Assembly: GCA_900544815.1 (NCBI GenBank)
Contig: UQWT01000013.1
Location: 1 to 40,436 of the forward strand
DNA length: 40,436 nucleotides
Source: an uncultured Bacteroidales bacterium
Lineage (GTDB): Bacteria > Bacteroidota > Bacteroidia > Bacteroidales > UBA932
Direction: 5' to 3'
Shown: in pieces, positions 33,423 through 40,436 of the stretch
How the letters are laid out: the number at the start of each line of letters is the position of its first letter
Position numbering within the stretch: the first letter of the stretch is position 1
Position numbers and translations under genes: made by a program
Notes under the pieces: generated by a model
The model's database searches: none
What the model saw: the letters and a program-made list of their open reading frames with translations, nothing else
Told to the model about the DNA's origin: nothing

Positions 33423-34606
33423 ATCTCTTTATTGTAAAAATCTATTATGCTTTTTGTTACGTAATCAACCTCTTGTTCTGTAAGTGCGCCAAACAGAGGA
33501 AGCCTTACCAAGCAATCTGTATAATAATCCGCCATAGGAAGGTTAGCTCCGCCCATTCCGTTATCAACCGCAAACTTGCTCTTGTGAAGACTCAAATAAT
33601 GGAAAACCGCATTTATTCCGTTGTCTTTAAGATGCTTTATGAGTGCTGTGCGCTCTGCCGGAGTCTGCGTTGTAACATAAAACATGTGGGCATTGTTTGT
33701 AGCATAATATGGCAGGAACGGCATTTTCAATGGAGTTTTTCCGTACAGATTATTGTAATACCTGTTCCATAGCTCCTTACGCCATTGTTGAATCTGCCGC
33801 ATCTGCTCTATCTGCGCCCAAAGGAATGCAGCCGTGTACTCATTTGGAAGAAATGACGAACCGGTATCAACCCATCCGTATTTGTTTATTTCGCCTCTAA
33901 AGAACTCTGCCCTGTTAGTCCCCTTTTCCCATAGAATCTCTGCCCTACGAACAAGCGACGGATTGTTTATAGACAACAATCCACCCTCCCCGCACTGGAT
34001 ATTCTTGGTCTCGTGAAACGAAAAAGCTGCAAGATCTCCTATGCTGCCCAAAGGACACCCCTCTTTGCCGGCATCCTCTTTGGAAACGTCTTTTTTAGAA
34101 ATATCGTCTTTTGATAGATAATAGCTGTCTACAGCCTGTGCTGCATCCTCTATAAGAAGCAGATTATGTTCGTGTGCCAACTTTTTAAAAGCATCCATAT
34201 CACATGCAACGCCGGCATAATGGACAACCACTACTGCCTTTGTCTTTGGCGTTATAAGCTGCTCTATTCCGGCCGGGTCTACACATGGGTGAGAAGCAAG
34301 GCTATCTGCAAACACAACCTTTGCCCCCTGCCTTGTAAAAGCCAATGCAGTAGACACAAATGTATATGAAGGTACTATAACCTCATCACCAGGTTTTATA
34401 TCAGCCAACATAGCGCACATCTCAAGAGCATCTGTACACGAAGTTGTAAGCAGACATTTTCTACTGCCCAACCATTCTCTGAAAAAATTCTGACATTTTT
34501 GAGTATAAACTCCATTCCCGCAAATCTTTCCGCCACTCAAAACATCGTTAATATAGTTAATTTCGTTTCCGGTTAAGAATGGACGATTGAATGCAATCTT
34601 TAACAT
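33419..34606 (-). CDS. rffA: dTDP-4-amino-4,6-dideoxygalactose transaminase (WecE/RffA-like)
   Basis: This 395-residue PLP aminotransferase of the DegT/DnrJ/EryC1 family converts dTDP-4-keto-6-deoxyglucose to dTDP-4-amino-4,6-dideoxygalactose. The PLP lysine is Lys201 in FSFHETKNIQCGEGG, a motif typical of WecE. LIEDAAQAV and TTSCTDALEM are also present, with PSYTFVSTALAFTRQG in the substrate region. Residues 165-184 are an unusual Lys/Asp/Ser repeat insertion, located before GSIGDLAAFSF. The coupled downstream gene is a matching GT56 transferase, so the pathway assignment is mutually supported. Confidence 0.88.
   Translation of the reverse strand: MLKIAFNRPFLTGNEINYINDVLSGGKICGNGVYTQKCQNFFREWLGSRKCLLTTSCTDALEMCAMLADIKPGDEVIVPSYTFVSTALAFTRQGAKVVFADSLASHPCVDPAGIEQLITPKTKAVVVVHYAGVACDMDAFKKLAHEHNLLLIEDAAQAVDSYYLSKDDISKKDVSKEDAGKEGCPLGSIGDLAAFSFHETKNIQCGEGGLLSINNPSLVRRAEILWEKGTNRAEFFRGEINKYGWVDTGSSFLPNEYTAAFLWAQIEQMRQIQQWRKELWNRYYNNLYGKTPLKMPFLPYYATNNAHMFYVTTQTPAERTALIKHLKDNGINAVFHYLSLHKSKFAVDNGMGGANLPMADYYTDCLVRLPLFGALTEQEVDYVTKSIIDFYNKEI
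34055..34114. repeat. 15-bp degenerate tandem repeat in the transaminase gene
   Basis: On the minus strand four 15-bp units encode SKDDI, SKKDV, SKEDA and GKEGC. The frame is intact. The unit length equals that of the repeat in the neighbouring GT56 gene, although the unit sequence differs. Confidence 0.75.
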
Positions 34607-34713
34607 AAAAACTCTATCTTGAAAAATTCTTATACAAATGTATACCTTATTTGTTTAAATATTCACTTTTATAAATGCTGTCTATACACTATAAACTCTC
34701 AACTACAAACTTT

Positions 34714-35559
34714 TTACAAACTCGGTACAGATTTCTCAATCCCGTACGGTGTCTTTATAACTTTTCGCTTTATGGTATCCTTTCTAATGCCTATATTCTT
34801 TGCCAATGTCTCGGGGGTTTTATAAGGACGCTTATGGTCTAAATGCAATGCAATGGCACTATACCTTATCTGTTTGCTCTTAAGGCCGCTGTTCCACATA
34901 CGCTCCCCAAACTCCCTGTCCTGCCCGCCGTAATGCATCTCCTCGTTAAATCCGTTTACAGCCAACACATTCTCTCGCCAACCAGAAGCATTACACCCGT
35001 TCCAAGTAGCTTTTGTTGGTGTAATATGGTTCATAAGCCATTTGAATGTATTGCATTTTATAAGTTTTGTACACTTAAAACTACATTTAAGGCCATGTTC
35101 CTTTAACCAACCCAATCTAAACGCATCTCCGCTCTCTATATCAGCCTTAGTTAGCGTAAGACTCAATTCCATAGGTAACTTAAAGTAGCCTCCAGACAAA
35201 AAATACCCCTTCTCTGCATATCTGCAATGAACAGTAATAAAGTTTGGCATAGGAATACAATCCTGATCTGTAAATATAAGATAGTCTGCCGTAGAGACGG
35301 CAATAGCTTTGTTAAGTATTCTCGATTTCTGAAACCCCGCATCGGGTTGCCATACATGTTTTATTGGAAGGTACTCCTTGTATTTTTCTATAAGCTCCCG
35401 CGTATCATCTTTGGAGCCATCATCCGCTACGACTATCTCATCTGCAGGCAACTGCTGCTTCATATAGCCCCAAAACACCTTTTCCAACCATTTGGGGTTA
35501 TTGTATGTAGATATGATTACACCAACAGTGTACCTTTGGTTACCTATTGTAAACGCCAT
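34714..35559 (-). CDS. GT2 family glycosyltransferase
   Basis: This 281-residue GT-A enzyme has VGVIISTYNNPKWLEKVFWGY, VVADDGSKDDTRELI, LIFTDQDCIPMPNF, and a C-terminal galactosyltransferase-like block with ASGWRENVLAVNGFNEEMHYGGQDREFGERM. Similar enzymes add hexoses in O-antigen and lipooligosaccharide assembly. It lies 107 bp upstream of the transaminase gene and 8 bp after the secreted repeat protein gene. No transmembrane segment is seen, so it acts on the cytoplasmic side. Confidence 0.87.
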   Translation of the reverse strand: MAFTIGNQRYTVGVIISTYNNPKWLEKVFWGYMKQQLPADEIVVADDGSKDDTRELIEKYKEYLPIKHVWQPDAGFQKSRILNKAIAVSTADYLIFTDQDCIPMPNFITVHCRYAEKGYFLSGGYFKLPMELSLTLTKADIESGDAFRLGWLKEHGLKCSFKCTKLIKCNTFKWLMNHITPTKATWNGCNASGWRENVLAVNGFNEEMHYGGQDREFGERMWNSGLKSKQIRYSAIALHLDHKRPYKTPETLAKNIGIRKDTIKRKVIKTPYGIEKSVPSL

Positions 35560-35567
35560 CCTTATCG

Positions 35568-36698
35568 TTAATCCTTTTTAAAGAAATTGTGGTTCTCTGT
35601 AATATCATGAATCTCCTTACCTATTTTTCTGCTGGAACATTTTGAGAATTTCAAACTTGGAACGCCCTTTAATCCATCTATATACAGAACAGCATAGCCA
35701 CCCTCCGTTGAATCAACGTTTTCAATATCTGTGTCTATATATGAGATTATCTCCGTCTCGTCATCAATGTTTTCATACAGGGCAAATCCCTTCTCATTTG
35801 AAAAACCTATAAAAAGCAAAGCTTCTATAATACTGGCGCCTGATCCCTTATTTATATGCTCATACTCAATAATTCTTGTAAATCTGAACTCAACTTTCTT
35901 TGAACCGTATGAAATTAGTCCGTAACCTTTTCTGCTTATACTTACAGAACATGGTGCATATATATCATCACCATAAGATCCCTCCTTATCATCCCAAATC
36001 TCATAGCATGAGAACCTAAGGGTATAGTCGTAGCTCTGTTGAGAACTGTTGTTACCTAAATTTGAGTTATTGCCCGGACTGCTGCCGGCACTTGCATAGT
36101 AGCCGTTACCTTTAGATTCATAAATATCAGAAACTGTATAGATAGCCTCCCAATCATTGTTTTTGTATAGGAAGATACTTCCCGACACATCTTTTGACTT
36201 TGGTATAGCCACCTTGTCTGCACTGCTCTCTATATAGAAAAAGTCATCATCTGATTTGTAAAGCGAATAGGTGCTCCATGCAGACTGTTTATCCCCCGGC
36301 CTGTACTCTTTCCATTTAGTGCCATTCCTTACAAAGTAGCCTCCGTTATAGCAGTAAAGATCTCGCCCTTCATCTGTAAAAAAACTGTAAAAATTACGCG
36401 TTGTGTAGATAGGTTTCCACTCTCCATTCTCTTTAGCAACAAAAAAGCTGTTAGAAGGATCCTTTGGGACGCTTACATAATTAATATTATTCTCAATATT
36501 ATAAAAATTTTCCTCCTCTCCGTACTGCGTGTAGGAGGCCCACACTCCAACCTTATCCCCCGGCCTATATTCATACCAATTATTACCGTCCTTTATAAAA
36601 TAGCCACCTGTATATGTAAACAATCCTGTATTTTGGGCCACAATGCTATTCGCAAATGCCAACAGCGTAAAGAGGAGGAGAAAAATTTTGTATTTCAT
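35568..36698 (-). CDS. secreted protein with two WYEYRPGD-type repeats
   Basis: This 376-residue protein has a signal peptide ending NSIVAQ. Two repeats of about 85 residues follow (~25-100 and ~110-190). Each has GGYF(I/V)-(K/R)-x-G-x-x-W-x-EYRPGDK-x-x-x-W-(A/S)-(S/T)-Y, then a FYxIE strand with a VPK or IPK turn, and closes in W-(K/E)-(P/A)-IYT. A Ser/Asn-rich linker (~200-225) leads to a C-terminal beta-rich domain with VSISRKGYGLISYGSKKVEFRF. I do not recognise a named function. It is probably periplasmic or on the cell surface. It shares strand and tight spacing with the GT2 gene. Confidence 0.8.
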   Translation of the reverse strand: MKYKIFLLLFTLLAFANSIVAQNTGLFTYTGGYFIKDGNNWYEYRPGDKVGVWASYTQYGEEENFYNIENNINYVSVPKDPSNSFFVAKENGEWKPIYTTRNFYSFFTDEGRDLYCYNGGYFVRNGTKWKEYRPGDKQSAWSTYSLYKSDDDFFYIESSADKVAIPKSKDVSGSIFLYKNNDWEAIYTVSDIYESKGNGYYASAGSSPGNNSNLGNNSSQQSYDYTLRFSCYEIWDDKEGSYGDDIYAPCSVSISRKGYGLISYGSKKVEFRFTRIIEYEHINKGSGASIIEALLFIGFSNEKGFALYENIDDETEIISYIDTDIENVDSTEGGYAVLYIDGLKGVPSLKFSKCSSRKIGKEIHDITENHNFFKKD

Positions 36699-36746
36699 GA
36701 TATTGGAAAAATTGTATGGTAATCCTGTTATATCTTTATAATCTGA

Positions 36747-37268
36747 CTACCAGCTGAAGGATACCTTAAAAGCTATGGCATCCATATTAACTGAAATGCC
36801 CTCTTTTGAAACAGACTGATGGTGATAACCTATTGTACAATCCAATCCAAATCTGTTTGCAATCGGAAACTCAACACCCACATGAGGATAGCAGTAGAAC
36901 CCTGAAGCATCATCTGTATCATTATCTAAGCAGAACCCTTTTCCAAGATCCAAAGATCCTATAAGGTTAAGGTTGTCTGTAAGAGGATAATAGCCTTTTG
37001 CAGATAGATATACAGGCATAAAAGTAAGGCTTTCCCCATCGCTGCTGTAAAAATTGAAACCGGTACCGGCTCCGGCAAACAGATATTGGTTTATCCTAAC
37101 ACCGTGAGTTGTTGTGATGTTAAATCTATTTACATTGAACTTACCTGTTCCAAATGCATATCCCAAAGATGCGTCTCCCTGATAATGGATCCCCTGCGCA
37201 TTTGCATTTGTAGAAAAAAGCGGCAGCATCATAAAAGCTGCAGCAAGTGCAATTAAAAGCTTCTTCAT
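36747..37268 (-). CDS. small outer-membrane beta-barrel protein
   Basis: This 173-residue protein has a signal peptide ending TNANAQ, followed by alternating amphipathic strands: GDASLGYAFGTGKF, GVRINQYLFAGAGTGFNFY, LTFMPVYLSAKGYYPL, HVGVEFPIANRFGLDCTIGYHHQ, and a final AFKVSFSW ending in an aromatic residue. Such a pattern gives an 8-stranded barrel like OmpW or OmpX relatives. It is separated by 48 bp from the secreted repeat protein gene and has its own candidate promoter upstream. Confidence 0.82.
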   Translation of the reverse strand: MKKLLIALAAAFMMLPLFSTNANAQGIHYQGDASLGYAFGTGKFNVNRFNITTTHGVRINQYLFAGAGTGFNFYSSDGESLTFMPVYLSAKGYYPLTDNLNLIGSLDLGKGFCLDNDTDDASGFYCYPHVGVEFPIANRFGLDCTIGYHHQSVSKEGISVNMDAIAFKVSFSW

Positions 37269-37324
37269 ACTATTAAAATTTTGTTTAATGGCATTATTGA
37301 TTAAAACTATATTCTTTAAACAGA

Positions 37325-37355
37325 CAAAGATAGTAAAGAAGACCGCATTTGCAAG
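37325..37355 (-). promoter_or_regulatory. candidate promoter of the small barrel gene
   Basis: On the minus strand TATCTTTG (37325-37332) matches TAnnTTTG. CTTG, one mismatch from TTTG, lies 19 bp upstream at 37352-37355. The -7 box is 57 bp from the ATG. Confidence 0.5.
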
Positions 37356-37423
37356 AAATTATTTATATAAGCCTCCTCATCCTCAGCTAATCCTCAGCCT
37401 CCGCAAGGAGCGCAATGTCATTA

Positions 37424-37436
37424 TTTGTCGGGAAGC
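37424..37436 (+). other. intergenic copy of the TTTGTCGGGAAGC motif
   Basis: This is an exact 13-mer copy outside any gene. The core is also found exactly in eight genes or sites and in the arms of two gene-end hairpins of this window. It lies in the divergent gap between the small barrel gene and the first ATPase. Confidence 0.75.
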
Positions 37437-37471
37437 ATAAATCAATTTTTATTTTTCGCTTATAACAGATA

Positions 37472-37536
37472 CACACAATTTTCTGTGCATAAATCGTAAA
37501 ATTATGCACAATTTTCTGTGCAATATACTATATTTG
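37472..37536 (+). promoter_or_regulatory. paired palindromic sites and -7 box of ATPase 1
   Basis: CACAATTTTCTGTGCA occurs at 37474-37489 and 37507-37522, 33 bp apart, about three helical turns. The second copy extends to TGCACA-N6-TGTGCA, a full inverted repeat. TATATTTG (37529-37536) fits the -7 consensus just downstream, with no -33 TTTG. The arrangement suggests a dimeric regulator bound twice next to RNA polymerase. Confidence 0.55.
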
Positions 37537-37547
37537 CAAAAAAAGCA

Positions 37548-38726
37548 ATGGAAAGTCTTTATAACACATTTAGAATTAAGCTTTCGCTTGTCCCAATGAG
37601 ATATTTCCGCAGTTTTCATGAGCAAATAAACTGGGGAAGCCGTCTTATTTGTATCATGGGGCAAAAGGGTGTTGGCAAGTCCACACTAATCCTACAGCAT
37701 ATCAAGCAGAATAATAATTTAAGCGAAACTCTCTATGTTACTGCAGACAACATGTATTTTGCAGGACACAGTCTATACGAATTAGCCGGTAACTTCTTTT
37801 CCCAAGGTGGTAAGCATCTGTATATTGACGAAATACATAAGTACAAGGGATGGTCCACGGAAATCAAGAATATTTATGACGACTACCCTACCCTTCAGAT
37901 TGTCTACTCCGGTAGCAGCGTTCTTGCGCTCAAGAAAGGCAACAAAGCAGATCTCAGCCGTCGCAGTATTCCTTATGTAATGCCGGGACTTTCCTTTAGA
38001 GAATACCTGAATATTCGCAACGGATGGAATCTGAATGTATCAACACTTAAAGGGGTTCTCAATGGAGATGTTGACTTTCCATATGGAGAACACCGCCCTC
38101 TTAAGTATTACAAGGAATATTGCCGATATGGATTCTATCCCTTTTTTCAAGAGGGTGATGCCGAAATCCGTCTGCAGAATGCCATTCTTGCCACTATTGA
38201 AGATGATATTCCGGGCTATGCAGATATGACAGTTACATCTGCGGTAAAACTTAAAAAGTTAATGTATATTCTTGCCAAAAGCGTTCCGTTCAAGCCGAGC
38301 AATGACACACTTGGCAGAGATCTTGGCATCAGCCGCAACTCTGTTCCGGACTACATTGGTTATTTAGAGACGACAGGTATGTTCAACGCCCTCCGCGAGC
38401 CGGGACACAGCGACAACCTGTTGGCAAAAGCTGAGAAACTATATTTAGGCAACAGTAATATCGCCTATTCTTTGTCGGAAGATGGGGTCATTGATGAGGG
38501 GAACATGCGTGAAACCAATTTCCTTGCATGGACCAAGCAGGTGTGCAATCCAACATCTTCAAAGATTTCGGATTTTGAAATTGACGGCATCACGTTCGAA
38601 GTTGGCAGCAAAGGCAAAAAAAGTGAACAGATTAAGGATGCCGGGATTGGTTATTTGGTCAAAGATAATTTAGAATATGCCTCCGGCCATTCAATCCCAA
38701 TATGGATGTTCGGGTTTCTTTACTAA
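37548..38726 (+). CDS. AAA-type ATPase with AAA_14 and DUF4143 domains
   Basis: This 392-residue protein has Walker A GQKGVGKSTLIL (~45-56), a Walker B-like HLYIDEIHK near 95 and the sensor-like VYSGSSVLALK. DUF4143-like sequence follows (DDIPGYADMTVTSAVKLKKLMYIL, then a winged-helix-like LGRDLGISRNSVPDYIGYLETTGMF). The C-terminus has FEVGSKGKKSEQI with a nuclease-like E-V-G-x-K pattern. The family is common and mostly uncharacterised. A GTG at 37518 is open, but it falls before the -7 box, so ATG 37548 is chosen. It is the first of two ATPases on the plus strand. Confidence 0.87.
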   Translation: MESLYNTFRIKLSLVPMRYFRSFHEQINWGSRLICIMGQKGVGKSTLILQHIKQNNNLSETLYVTADNMYFAGHSLYELAGNFFSQGGKHLYIDEIHKYKGWSTEIKNIYDDYPTLQIVYSGSSVLALKKGNKADLSRRSIPYVMPGLSFREYLNIRNGWNLNVSTLKGVLNGDVDFPYGEHRPLKYYKEYCRYGFYPFFQEGDAEIRLQNAILATIEDDIPGYADMTVTSAVKLKKLMYILAKSVPFKPSNDTLGRDLGISRNSVPDYIGYLETTGMFNALREPGHSDNLLAKAEKLYLGNSNIAYSLSEDGVIDEGNMRETNFLAWTKQVCNPTSSKISDFEIDGITFEVGSKGKKSEQIKDAGIGYLVKDNLEYASGHSIPIWMFGFLY

Positions 38727-38733
38727 CTTTTAA

Positions 38734-38799
38734 TAGTTGATTCTTCCCGACAAAACCAACACTATATTTCTTTGTCGGGAAGAAGAATACAGTATAAAA
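38734..38799. repeat. 66-bp direct repeat with hairpin, copy 1
   Basis: The copy differs from that at 40021-40086 at two positions only. Its core is TTCTTCCCGACAAA paired with TTTGTCGGGAAGAA (14-bp arms, 16-nt loop, 38741-38784). It starts 8 bp after the ATPase 1 stop and is plausibly its terminator. Confidence 0.9.
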
Positions 38800-38830
38800 A
38801 AACAATCAAATAATACTACAAATATTATAT

Positions 38831-38868
38831 ACACATTTTGTGTAACTACATTATTTGTACTATTTTTG
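38831..38868 (+). promoter_or_regulatory. promoter of ATPase 2 with overlapping palindrome
   Basis: TTTG (38837-38840) and TATTTTTG (38861-38868) are 20 bp apart, a full match to the Bacteroidetes consensus, 21 bp before the ATG. ACACATTTTGTGT (38831-38843) is an inverted repeat over the -33 box. TACTACAAA (38814-38822) and TTTGTAGTA (38865-38873) form a wider inverted pair. Confidence 0.75.
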
Positions 38869-38889
38869 TAGTAAAATAACTATGCAATT

Positions 38890-40023
38890 ATGGAAACACC
38901 TTTTATATTTGGCAAAATTGCAACAGATAAAAATTTTACAGACAGAGAGACGGAAACTTCCTGCTTGATACAGAATTTTACCTCATTAATAAACACTATT
39001 ATTATCTCCCCACGCCGCTGGGGAAAAAGCTCTCTTGTAAACAAAGCTGCCAAGTTAGCTATGGAACAGGAAAGCAAGTTGAGAGTCTGCAATATAGACC
39101 TCTTTAATGTTCGAAATGAGGAGCATTTCTATTCATTACTTGCACAAAAGGTTATTGCTGCAACATCATCCAAATGGGAAGAGGCTGTGGAGAGTGCAAA
39201 GAGTTTTTTCTCTCACCTTGTTCCAAAGATCTCAATAGGAACAGACCCTGGGAATGAGGTATCAATTGATTTTGACCGGGATACGGTTAAACATATTCCG
39301 GATGAGGTTCTTGACCTTGCCGAAAGGATTGCAAAGAAAAAGAATCTTAAAATTGTTATATGTATAGATGAATTCCAGAATATATCTGAGTTTACAGACC
39401 CGGACTATTTCCAGAAAAAACTGCGCTCTCACTGGCAACAGCATCAAAATGTTGCCTACTGTCTGTATGGTAGCAAACGGCACATGATGATGGAGGTCTT
39501 TACTAATTCATCTAAGCCATTTTACAAATTTGGCAATCTGATGTTCCTTGATAAAATAGGCACACAGTACCTTATGGAATTCATTAGCCGTAGATTTGCA
39601 GATACGGGTAAGGAGATAGCTGACGAGGCAAGCAGATTGATTGTAGAACTTGTTGACAATCATCCGTATTATGCACAACAGTTGGCACAACAGTCGTGGT
39701 TAAGGAGCAAAGATGTTTGTACTGTTGATATTGTGCATGAGGCTCACACTGCATTAGTGGAGCAACTGAGCCTGTTGTTTGTTACAATTACCGAGACACT
39801 GACTACCCAACAACTTAACTACCTTAAAGCTCTTATTGCCGAAGAGAAGGCGATAAGTTCTACGGAGGTCATGCATCGTTATCATATCTCCTCTACAACT
39901 TCAATTGCACGCTCAAAGGCAGCCCTAATAAAAAACGACATATTAGACAACAAAGCCGGCAAAATATCATTTCAGGACCCCATCTATGCCTATTGGCTGA
40001 AAACAGAGTATTTTGCAAAATAG
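38890..40023 (+). CDS. P-loop ATPase (archaeal-type ATPase_2 family)
   Basis: This 377-residue protein has Walker A IISPRRWGKSSLVNKAA (~38-54), a Walker B-like IVICIDEFQNIS (~155-166), sensor AYCLYGSKRHMM, then LVDNHPYYAQQLAQQSW and a C-terminal winged-helix-like region ending in FQDPIYAYWLK. This is the STAND-related ATPase_2 layout (PF01637 type), common in Bacteroidetes and archaea and mostly of unknown role. Its stop codon TAG is the first three bases of the second 66-bp repeat. It is therefore bounded by direct repeats on both sides and has its own promoter. Confidence 0.87.
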   Translation: METPFIFGKIATDKNFTDRETETSCLIQNFTSLINTIIISPRRWGKSSLVNKAAKLAMEQESKLRVCNIDLFNVRNEEHFYSLLAQKVIAATSSKWEEAVESAKSFFSHLVPKISIGTDPGNEVSIDFDRDTVKHIPDEVLDLAERIAKKKNLKIVICIDEFQNISEFTDPDYFQKKLRSHWQQHQNVAYCLYGSKRHMMMEVFTNSSKPFYKFGNLMFLDKIGTQYLMEFISRRFADTGKEIADEASRLIVELVDNHPYYAQQLAQQSWLRSKDVCTVDIVHEAHTALVEQLSLLFVTITETLTTQQLNYLKALIAEEKAISSTEVMHRYHISSTTSIARSKAALIKNDILDNKAGKISFQDPIYAYWLKTEYFAK

Positions 40024-40086
40024 TTGATTCTTCCCGACAAAACCAACACTATATTTCTTTGTCGGGAAGCAGAATACAGGATAAAA
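40021..40086. repeat. 66-bp direct repeat with hairpin, copy 2
   Basis: This is near-identical to 38734-38799. CTTCCCGACAAA (40030-40041) pairs with TTTGTCGGGAAG (40058-40069), 12-bp arms. It begins at the stop codon of ATPase 2 and probably acts as its terminator. Both arms are exact copies of the dispersed motif core. Confidence 0.9.
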
Positions 40087-40121
40087 CTGTCAAAATCCGC
40101 AAACTTTTCACCTATCAGTGT

Positions 40122-40409
40122 CTACTTTTTCAAGCTGGTACACTCCAACCATCCTTTGGTAAAAATATCGCCATCCACAAACGAATATGAATCTGCCTTA
40201 TGCCCGATCTCACTTATTCCGTAGATTATTATTCCACCATCGGAATTGGCAAATGCCGACACATCTTTGGCTATCTCGTTTTTCTTTTTGTCATCTTTCG
40301 CAAGAGCACCTGCGGCCTTGAAATCAAGGTGTATAGATTCTTCAACCCCATTATCAATTAAATATTGAATGTCTTTAATGGTATATATCTCTTTATCAAA
40401 TAAGTTCAT
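40122..40409 (-). pseudogene. truncated Schlafen/AlbA_2-domain protein
   Basis: The 95-residue frame starts at ATG 40409 and matches the N-terminus of the Schlafen AlbA_2 family: EESIHLDFKAAGAL, KNEIAKDVSAFANSDGGIIIYGI, then SFVDGDIFTKGWLE. Full-length relatives are usually about 400 residues. Here the match stops at about 40139 and the frame ends in nine unrelated residues. No remaining C-terminal part is seen on the other side of the ATPase genes. It is likely a remnant, cut off next to the 66-bp repeat. Confidence 0.7.
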
Positions 40410-40436
40410 GTCTCTTAGGAAATGTAATATAATTGA

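Overview
The window looks like a Bacteroidetes chromosome, most likely order Bacteroidales. Reasons visible in the sequence: TAnnTTTG (-7) promoter boxes, some with a TTTG (-33) box; a lack of clear Shine-Dalgarno sites; a CarboxypepD_reg-type outer-membrane barrel protein; an ammonia-lyase closely resembling the flavobacterial flexirubin-cluster enzyme; and dTDP-Fuc4NAc-type glycan genes. No species can be assigned from the sequence alone.

Layout. (1) 1-5.6 kb holds housekeeping and small envelope genes: a membrane-anchored protein with a duplicated domain, tRNA-Leu(CAA), an OsmC-family protein, MiaB, a LEA2-like lipoprotein, a SPOR-domain protein and a PlsC/PlsB-like acyltransferase. (2) About 5.8-29.1 kb, nearly all on the minus strand, is one aryl-polyene/flexirubin-type pigment cluster. 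It contains a tyrosine ammonia-lyase, an AMP-forming aryl ligase, three ketosynthases with intact Cys-His-His triads, two KS-like partners without the catalytic Cys, two ACPs, a ketoreductase, two hot-dog dehydratases, a hot-dog thioesterase, an O-methyltransferase, two CrtI-like flavoproteins, an LpxL-like acyltransferase, a GT2 glycosyltransferase, a LolA-like carrier, an EamA-like protein, a giant MMPL exporter fused to PlsC, and secreted proteins of unknown function. The inferred route is Tyr to p-coumarate, activation and ACP loading, iterative KS/KR/DH extension to an aryl polyene, acyl or methyl capping, then export to the outer membrane. DarA/DarB-like genes for a dialkylresorcinol partner were not seen. 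(3) 29.2-31.7 kb holds an outer-membrane beta-barrel protein and a small zinc-ribbon reading frame interrupted by an in-frame TGA. (4) 32.2-36.7 kb is a four-gene minus-strand run: a GT56 Fuc4NAc-transferase-like enzyme, an RffA/WecE-like transaminase, a GT2 enzyme and a secreted repeat protein. (5) 36.7-40.4 kb holds a small beta-barrel protein, two plus-strand AAA-type ATPases with palindromic upstream sites, a 66-bp direct repeat after each ATPase, and a truncated Schlafen/AlbA_2 gene.

Beyond the genes, the window is rich in dispersed short repeats. The clearest is a 13-mer, TTTGTCGGGAAGC. Its core 10-mer occurs 12 times in both orientations and in three protein reading frames, and two inverted pairs form gene-end hairpins, much as DNA-uptake sequences do in Neisseria. 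A second family is a degenerate GCYAAH hexamer repeat paired with ATAAACT-like A/T tracts, found in most large gaps and once inside a ketosynthase gene. A third is an 80-bp stem-loop whose two copies carry compensatory changes. These repeats are probably the least described content of the window.
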